From NCBI RefSeq assembly GCF_022201045.2, contig NC_068559.1, forward strand, positions 28,341,501 through 28,405,500: a DNA stretch of 64,000 nt, given 5' to 3'. Positions 56,793 to 64,000 of the stretch are shown here, piece by piece (position 1 is the stretch's first letter; every line of letters begins with the position of its first letter). The translations under genes were made by a program, and so were the position numbers. Under the pieces are notes generated by a model, which had not been told where the DNA came from, searched no databases, and was given only the letters and a program-made list of their open reading frames with translations. Origin of the DNA: Citrus sinensis. Taxonomy: Eukaryota > Streptophyta > Magnoliopsida > Sapindales > Rutaceae.

Positions 56793-59588
56793 GTCTTTGA
56801 AAAAAATTGGTACGCATCAGGCATCACTTTATTCAATATAGTTTAAATTTTAGTAATAATATATATGATTACAATTTTTTTTTTCTTTTGATTCGCTATC
56901 GCCCTAAAATTAATGGTGACTAGGCCTTCGATAAATACCCCAATAACATGAAATGAGATGGTTTCCACTAGTGCTAGATAATCTTAAGCTAGAACCATCA
57001 ATTCCTTACATTAGGACATTTGATTTGACTCATCAAGCCGAAATTTGGTGCTGTGGTAGGCCATTCTCTCGCTTCGCTTGTGAATTGCGATGTGCAATGT
57101 ATACTTGTTTCCCCATTACAAAACATCATTACGAAAGTGTAGTAGTTCTCATTGACTATAAATTTATGACTTGGAGCTTCTGATTTAGAGCTCGTGGACT
57201 CCCCCTATACTAATTTTCCCCAACTTAATTTATTAGACCTAGTGTCCTAGTCTAGTATTTCAAAAAGTCCTTTTGGGCAAGTGTGATACCGAGCAACTTT
57301 ATTGAAAGACCTCTAAGAACCACCCAAATGGTCTCAAATGACGTAATAGCTGTCCTCCCTCACAATAAATAAAAAGATGTAAACTTAATAAAGTAGGACC
57401 CATATATTGAACACATACATACTTATTTTTAATCAGGATAAAAAAAATGAGAATCACATATTTCCTTCGTTGTGCATGTTTGCTATACTTTGCGTCTCCC
57501 CTTTTGTAAGTCCTTTTCCTTTTATTTATTTTTATTTTTTAATTGTTTTTTTAATTTCCCAAACAGTCCATTGGTGCACTGTCCTTTAATTTAAGGTGTC
57601 TAGTTGTGCAAGGGAGATACAGACACTCAACTGGTCATATGACATAATTCTTCCAGAGTTACTGGTTTCATGTATTCTTTCTTCAATTATATATCATATA
57701 ACCACTCTTTGAACTGCAAGAAACTGACTAGATTAGTAAAAAGTTCCAATGCACTCGACAAGAGCACAAACTCATTTTCAGTAGAGTGCCTTCCCCCCTC
57801 CTCTAAATTTTAGTATTAGTTTTGAACTTTTGATTACTTTAATGTATTTAAAGGGAGAAATTGGCTACAGCTGCTTTGAGACTGATGCATAAATAAATGC
57901 TAGTTTTGTTGTTAGTTCAGTATTTTCGTCATGTCTTATGAAAATCTATAATCTTGTATTACCCTCAACTATATATGTTAGTCCTAAAGTCATGCGAATT
58001 TGCTATATGTTGTAGGTGCCCATTTGCTAATATCGGTAAGCTCGATGTGGTTATAATTATATTATATGTTAAAAGAGGTTTAATTAGCTATTGAATCTAG
58101 CTCTGATAAATAGATTTTTTTTTTTGTTTTATTTATTTTAGGGGGCCGGTATATATTCTCTATTATGACCATCAAGATTATTAGTATTATTATTGTTGCC
58201 CGATCAGTACCGGAGGCCAGAATGGCGAAGCAAATACATACGCCCACCCATCCGTTTAAGGAAAAAAAAAAGTTAAAAAAAGAAAGAAAAGTACACTGCA
58301 TCCAGTTGCAGGTCTAAGCCTTACAGAATATAAACCACTCGCCCTCGCCGTCTATTTGGAACAAAGCATACGTGAGGTGTGGAATATCTGAATGTTAATA
58401 TTCTTGGCTTATATTTGATGAATTGATGCTGGGCTGGCTGTCGCTTTTTTCTTTACAAAATTTTACTTGTATTCATGTGCTTTCGGTTGTGTTTTTAAGA
58501 AGCCAGGTTAGCACTTTGATTCCATTAGCATACTGTCAGACTGGAAGAAGACGAAAAAGAAAAAGTCTAAGCAAACTAACCTCCCTCGAAATGTATTTCA
58601 GTGCAGGCCATGCCCAGTGCCGCTGATACAAAGCAAAGCCATTCATTTAAGGACCATGAACTTGATGCTGTTAACTGGAAGTGATGAATCGACCTGAAAC
58701 TAAGAACTGTTTATATATCTCTGTTGGGATTATCTCATTTTTAACTTTCATTTGATGATCGATGAGATATTAGATATTTAAATATGTAAAAATCGAACAT
58801 ACAGCTGCCAAAGCTATATCTATTAGCTAGTGGATTCACACTTTTAACTCTTCTGATTTAGGTTAGATAACGAGATAGGTTATTATTTTAGATCCAAAAC
58901 AATCTTCTGATTCATCTGTAATCACCCGTAATTATTCATATAATTATTTTAGTATTTGTGAAAGAGAATTAGATCTCAAGTACATATGCTGCATTTAATT
59001 TGCTTTTGTTGGGTAATGCCGTAATGGACATGGATGCATCCTGTATGGTCTCTCTCTCTCTCCTTCTCTCTAAGATTTCTTCATGGTTTCGTACGTGATT
59101 GTAATTTGAATTAAGTTGACAGAAAGACAGCAAAATTGGGGGGCCAACGATTTTTTGCCCCTTTTCTCTCTCAGTTGCGTGGATTTCAATGTTGCTTCAG
59201 AGTCAGAGAGTCAGCCGACAAAACTTTCTCTCTCTCCTTTTTTTCGCTTCTTTTGCAATTTAACCTTTTCCTCCAAACATTGCTTTATTTTTCACTGGCT
59301 ATTTTGGACTTTACACTCCTGTTACCCCTTTTTTTTTCTTCCCCTTTAGGGCTACGTTAGATCACTTTTCATTTCATGTCATTCTGACTTCACCGCACAC
59401 TTTTGTCCTCTCCCATTATTATATAAAAAAGAAGAAAATGGAAGGGCATAACAGCATAATGCTGCAATTAGCTCCCTGGCTTTATTACTTTCATAAATCA
59501 AGTATGATTTAGGGATTACGATATCTAGCTGATTATTCATCGTTATGTAAATTCATAATTATCTATGATAGATTTTTTTATATTTATA
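56793..59588. other. 3' flank of the WRKY gene and intergenic DNA
   Basis: The 3' UTR occupies the first few hundred bases. Beyond it, no coding region with domain or codon support was found. A CT-rich patch lies at 59050-59350 with a 77-codon frame that I do not consider a gene. Confidence 0.5.
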
Positions 59589-59597
59589 TTTATTTTT

Positions 59598-60289
59598 AGA
59601 AAAATATTTATCGTCCACTCGTTTTTTATACATTTTTTATAAATACACAATTCTTTTATTTTTTTAGCTGGAATCCACCTAAAGTTACATGTTGTTTCAC
59701 TTTTCCACTTCCGTTTAGAATCTGTTAAGAAAACTAACGGAAACTTTAAAAAAATGACAATTTTACCCCCAAAACGAAAGTTACAATTTCATCTTAAAAA
59801 ATACCAAAAATAATAAGATTTAATGATAAATATCATTATTGGTACGCTAATGAAGTACAAAAAAAATCTTAACTACTAGAGATTATAACTTAATGAATAA
59901 TAAAACTCTACTTATCTTAAATTCAATTGATGGTTTGCGAGATTGGGCTATTTTTAATACTACTGTTATAATTTAGCATTCTAATTACAGACATATTTAA
60001 AAAAAATCTGCATTTGATGGTTGTGGAATTAATTTCTTTATTGACCAATGGAAAAAATAATTAGATTTAATCTGATTATTTTTGGTAATTTTTAAGGTGA
60101 AATTGTAATTTTCGTTTTGGGGGTAAAATGGTCATTTTTTAAAGTTTCCGTTAGTTTTCTTAACGGATTTCAAACGGAAGTTGAAAAGTGAAACAAAATG
60201 TAACTTTAGGTGAATTCCAGTCAAAAAATAAAAAAATTGTGTATTTTTAAAAAATGTGTAAAAAATAGGTGGACGGTGGATATTTTTCC
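59598..60289. mobile_element. Mutator-type MITE with terminal inverted repeats of about 220 bp, 692 bp
   Basis: The left end from 59598 (AGAAAAATATTTATCGTCCA ... AACTAACGGAAACTTTAAAA ... TTTTACCCCCAAAACGAAA) is repeated inverted at the right end (other strand from 60289: GGAAAAATATCCACCGTCCA and so on) over about 220 bp at roughly 88-90 % identity. TTTATTTTT flanks both sides (59589-59597 and 60290-60298), a perfect 9-bp duplication, the Mutator hallmark. The interior is AT-rich without a transposase. Confidence 0.9.
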
Positions 60290-60298
60290 TTTATTTTT

Positions 60299-63200
60299 CA
60301 ATGTTGGACATGGATAAATATGAATATCTAACAACGTCCGTACATTTTGAATTAATAATATAACGTATTAATATAGTAAAAGCTAATTAATAATGTATTA
60401 CACTAAGAAATTCTTATTATTTTTTATTTTAAAAATTAATCAGAATTATATTGTTTCAAAATATAACACTAAAATAAAATCATTGGTGTTACTATTTCGA
60501 CTAATAGTGCCGCTGCCAGTGATGATGAAGGTGGCCAACTAGTGACAAATTCCATACCATCGGACTTGAAATTTGGTGATCCATACAATAGTATAGATTT
60601 TGTCAACAAACACTGAACGGTGGTGGCGCAAATGCCATATAAAAGACCAGCTACAACTTGATTTCACTGTCTTAGGCATTGCAATGAAGAGCACGGCCAC
60701 TTGGATCAAAACTGGCAGCGTGTGACATATTTGATCAAAGTGGCAGGGCACATCACTGCAACTTCATCTGATGTCGGCGTAATGCATCCACCACACTTTT
60801 AGGTGGCATTTTTGCCACCATTGTTTCCTTTTTGTTGATAAAATTAGTATCAACGTATAGATCACAAAGTGGCGAGTCCAGTGATACGAAATTCGTTACC
60901 CATGACCTTTTTCACCATCGCCGAAGATGGCACCGCTACCGGCGACGAGACAGAGTCACCGATGAATGATTTTATATTTTTTCTTAAATTAAAACATTTT
61001 TCTATAATTTTATTTTGAGGGTAATTAGATAATAAATTTTGTTGTTTAAGATGCTTTTGTATTTATTCATTTTTATCTAACAATCAAATAAATGGATTAG
61101 ACATTAGATATCCATCTAATATTCACGTCCATTCAATATCGGATATTTTAAAAAATATCTATATCCATATTCAAAAAGATCTAGTCTAATTGAACTAGAT
61201 ACATAGGTATTCAATTTGAATGGACTAGTTTGTCATACCCAGCGTCGGATGTAAAAACCAGCATTATATGAATATAACAGTCACCCAAGAATCAAGATTT
61301 GCCTGGAATGCGAAGGTGGAGCACTAAACTGCAGTGGACAGAGAATATTTTGTTCTAGATGGCAAGTAGTGGAGGAAGATATATCAACTCATCAAGTAGT
61401 AAGATTATTTTGATCACTTCGGTTCTCACATATTGGGAAAGAAGTTCATTTTTTATTATTATTATTAACTTTTTTGGGGTTCTGAGAGGAGTTGTTTTCT
61501 TTTCGAATATGTAAAAGCAAATTTGACCAGTTCTCAGCCCATATATTATTGCACCACAACAAAACTATCTAAGAAGCGGTTTTGGTAGATTTCTTATTAT
61601 GATATCAGCCCATAGTAATACCAGTATGTTTAAACTAGCTAGGAAAAAAGATCCTGGTTTGCTGGAGGAAAAGTTTAAAAGATTTTTGAGAGCAAAGCTA
61701 CCCCTTTTGGTAGGTTTTCTAATTAAGGCTCGTATTGGTTGATAATTGATAATGAATCTTTTACTCACAGAAAGCTGTGAACTCTTTTATAAAAGAAACC
61801 TAAATAAATAAATAACCAATATCGTCTGACTGCTTCAGAGACTTGCTGAAAACAGACATGAGTTCATACGGTACAAATGAAGTTGATGTCAGATCAAGCG
61901 GGAAAAGACAAAGGAGGATCGTGCCTCGTGTAAAAATTTCCCGAGAAGAATAGGGTCAAAGAAAGCGAAAGACCGAGAGAGAGAGAGAGAGAGGGGTCCC
62001 CGTCAAAATGAATGGGCGCGCGTGAACGTAATGATGCTCTATACATGTGTAGTTTTCAAATTGATCAAATCCTGTAGCTACCTTACGCGTTGCTACCAAT
62101 GCCTGACTCAGTAACGTTAGCTTTAGCGGCATCGCCCAAGTCGCCACTGAAAAAATGCCGCGTTATTCGCCGCTTTGTTCGGGCGGTTATCGCTCATTTC
62201 ATCGCCGATTCCTCCGCGGCCTTTTAGGTAAAAGTTTGTTGCATCATTCTTGCGGAATTTTTTACTCCCATGCAGTCATTCCCACTCCAATACTTAACCG
62301 GCCATGAGCGACTCCTGTGCTGTAAAATCAAAAAGATGGACCAAGCATCTCTTTGTGGATCTTTGCTGGGCCTTATTGCACGTGTAGAAGCAAAACATAA
62401 AAATTGATGCCGACAAAACGTTAAATACTGATCATGAGTCCACTAGCCGCTGAACCGTCAGATCAACTAAATCGTTAAGGGGGCCCATTAACTCATGTCT
62501 TGCATTGGAATTTTGAAATGGTGGGCCAGAATTTTGAGAATAACACCTAAAAACTAGCCGCCAATAGTATTTTTAGAAAGTTGGATAAATACTCATAGAT
62601 ATTCCTGTGCTTCACATGCGTGATCTCATTGTTTTAAAGAGTTAAAAATAGAAGGTGCCGCCCTAAATTTGAAAGTGGTATCTAAGTGGGTCGTCACTCA
62701 ATCATCAAGGTCTACATTTTAAATTGATCCACATTTTAGCCCATTGCTTTTAAGACTTCCAGCCCAAGAAAAATCATTCGCCCAGCCCACAACACAACAC
62801 ATATTTTGTTTTGATTTGCCAAAAAAATAAATAATCCTTTGATCTTATCTTCCGTTTTCACTTTTCACCGTCAAATCACACAGATTAGTTAACTCTAGAT
62901 TCTATAACGAGACATTATCAGAATTTTAATATCCCAACAAACTCGTAAGTGGTGATATTTGACATTCTCAATTTATCTCATAAGCCTTTATTTTTTAATT
63001 AATTTTTTATTTTAAAATTTTTGTTTTATTAAAAATAAAAAATAAATATTTTTTTCTCACTCAATCTCTCAACAGATTAACTTCTCATCTCCCTCTTTTT
63101 TTAAAAAAAAAATTAATTCAAAATGTGAATTAAATACCAACTCTTAACTCTTAAGTCTTAATCAAATCCCAAATTAAAATTTCAAAAAAATCTTAAATTA

Positions 63201-63605
63201 TCACACAAAGAAAAACCATTATCATTAACAACAAAATCTACCACTTGTTCATAAATTTTAACAAAGCCTAATATGAAAACTCATTATATGCTAATTGATC
63301 TAATGGATTGATGGTGAAAAAGATATGTGACGAGGGTGATGGTTATGCTAGAGAGAGAGAGGATTGTCGAGGGGAGAGAGAAAATAAAAATATTTTAATT
63401 TTAATAAAGATAATTTTAAAAAATAATAAGATAAGGATTGGGGCTATTTGTACTCTAAAAATTACTCAGAACAATCTAATTGTACTAAAAAAATTATTAC
63501 AAAAGTGCCTATAATGTGAATTACCATTATAAACAATTGATTATAATTTGATACTGTATAATTACTTTGAACACTTATTGTTCAAAGTATAATTCTCTCC
63601 ACTCT
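60299..63605. other. Intergenic DNA
   Basis: No gene is supported. A GC-richer island at 62000-62230 (GGGCGCGCGTGAACG, GCCGCGTTATTCGCCGC) stands out in AT-rich surroundings and might be a promoter or first exon of a transcript I cannot resolve. A (GA)n tract lies at 61975-61994. Confidence 0.45.
61975..61994. repeat. (GA)n microsatellite
   Basis: About ten GA units beside the GC-richer island at 62000-62230. Confidence 0.85.
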
Positions 63606-63863
63606 TCAGCCAAGTTGGTGGTGGCCTAGAAACTGTGGGGGCTCTCCACCATCAAAATAAAAACAATTCTTTTCGAGTCCCAGAAACTCATTAGATGAGA
63701 CAAAGAATGAACAATCATTGCAAAAAGAAAACATCTTGTCATCCTCCTCCAAACTGTGCACCATATGAGCAATTATCCAACAATCGTAATTCATGATAAT
63801 CCTTCTCTTCAAGGTCCTTCTCAATATCAAATTATTGAGCACAGATAAACAAGAAATTAACAA
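63606..63863 (-). pseudogene. Possible fragment of an F-box/DUF295-type gene
   Basis: The minus-strand frame contains CNDCSFFVSSNEFLGLEKNC followed by FYFDGG. This is close in spirit to the DUF295/KIB1 signature in plant F-box proteins, where 'LGDHxFFVS...FPGLKGNCIYFTDD' is typical. The frame ends soon after and nothing recognisable precedes it, so this is at most a short relic or a terminal exon. I am not sure of the assignment. Confidence 0.3.
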
Positions 63864-64000
63864 CTAAAATTGTCTTAAATAATTTGTTTACAACTTGAAT
63901 TCAATATATTGTTGTAACTTGTAAGTATATATTAAATTTTTTAAAATTAGGTGTAGTAAATAATTTTGTTGATGTTTTAAGTAATAATGTTAATTAATTT
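63864..64000. other. Right edge, AT-rich
   Basis: No feature is visible in the last 137 bases. Confidence 0.5.

Noticed and set aside
58000-59450. Possible long non-coding transcript downstream of WRKY57 (CT-rich leader-like patch, several frames of 60-77 codons)
   Set aside because: There are no splice-site pattern, conserved motif or polyadenylation signals strong enough to claim a transcript.
1-64000. CRISPR arrays, bacterial-type operons, LTR elements and virus-derived genes
   Set aside because: Nothing of these kinds is visible; the repeats present are microsatellites, short tandem duplications, DNA transposons and one SINE.

Overview
This window is nuclear DNA from a flowering plant, almost certainly a Citrus species or close relative in the Rutaceae. 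Genes are split by short GT-AG introns, intergenic DNA is AT-rich and full of microsatellites, and small DNA transposons and one SINE carry visible target-site duplications. The taxon call rests on an intronless UDP-glycosyltransferase at 15324-16742 that I recognise as the citrus flavonoid C-glycosyltransferase (UGT708G type).

Layout. From the left edge to 31.3 kb is gene-dense and mostly minus strand: the 5' part of a PPR gene (1-1569), ClpF (2613-4972), a 14-exon macro + CRAL-TRIO (GDAP2-like) gene (6922-11874), a small plastid-targeted protein (13254-14676), the C-glycosyltransferase with a broken tandem copy (19190-20184), a PSMD10/gankyrin-like ankyrin protein (20786-22153), a plus-strand nodulin-related protein with a broken tandem copy (24356-24802 and 25638-26412), a remorin (26671-28444) and a GH79 heparanase-like enzyme (29063-31323). 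The middle holds a CLE9/10-type peptide gene (33683-34030, minus), a membrane-anchored purple acid phosphatase (35964-38378, plus), a SNAP25-type Qbc-SNARE (39520-40711, minus) and a decayed 3' fragment of an alpha-glucan phosphorylase gene (42083-43218). From 43 kb on it is gene-poor, with three well-delimited DNA transposons and one clear gene, WRKY57-like (53948-56792, plus).

Context. As I recall the Arabidopsis map, the neighbours here correspond to genes split between two or three Arabidopsis segments: At1g69310-69350 (WRKY57, CLE10, remorin, macro, PPR), At2g03390-03450 (ClpF, ankyrin, NRP1, PAP9) and At1g13890-13900 (SNAP30, PAP2). The window therefore looks like an ancestral gene order that Arabidopsis has fractionated between duplicated segments. 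The genes do not form one pathway: they cover organelle RNA and protein homeostasis, flavonoid C-glycosylation, peptide signalling, vesicle fusion and transcription. I see no convincing undescribed multi-gene system. The most notable items are the C-glycosyltransferase with its catalytically gutted neighbour, a GC-AG intron, two hairpins that could be functional RNAs, and cleanly bounded transposon insertions. Exon joins were worked out by hand and reading-frame phase was checked across every join of the complete genes; no transcript data were available.
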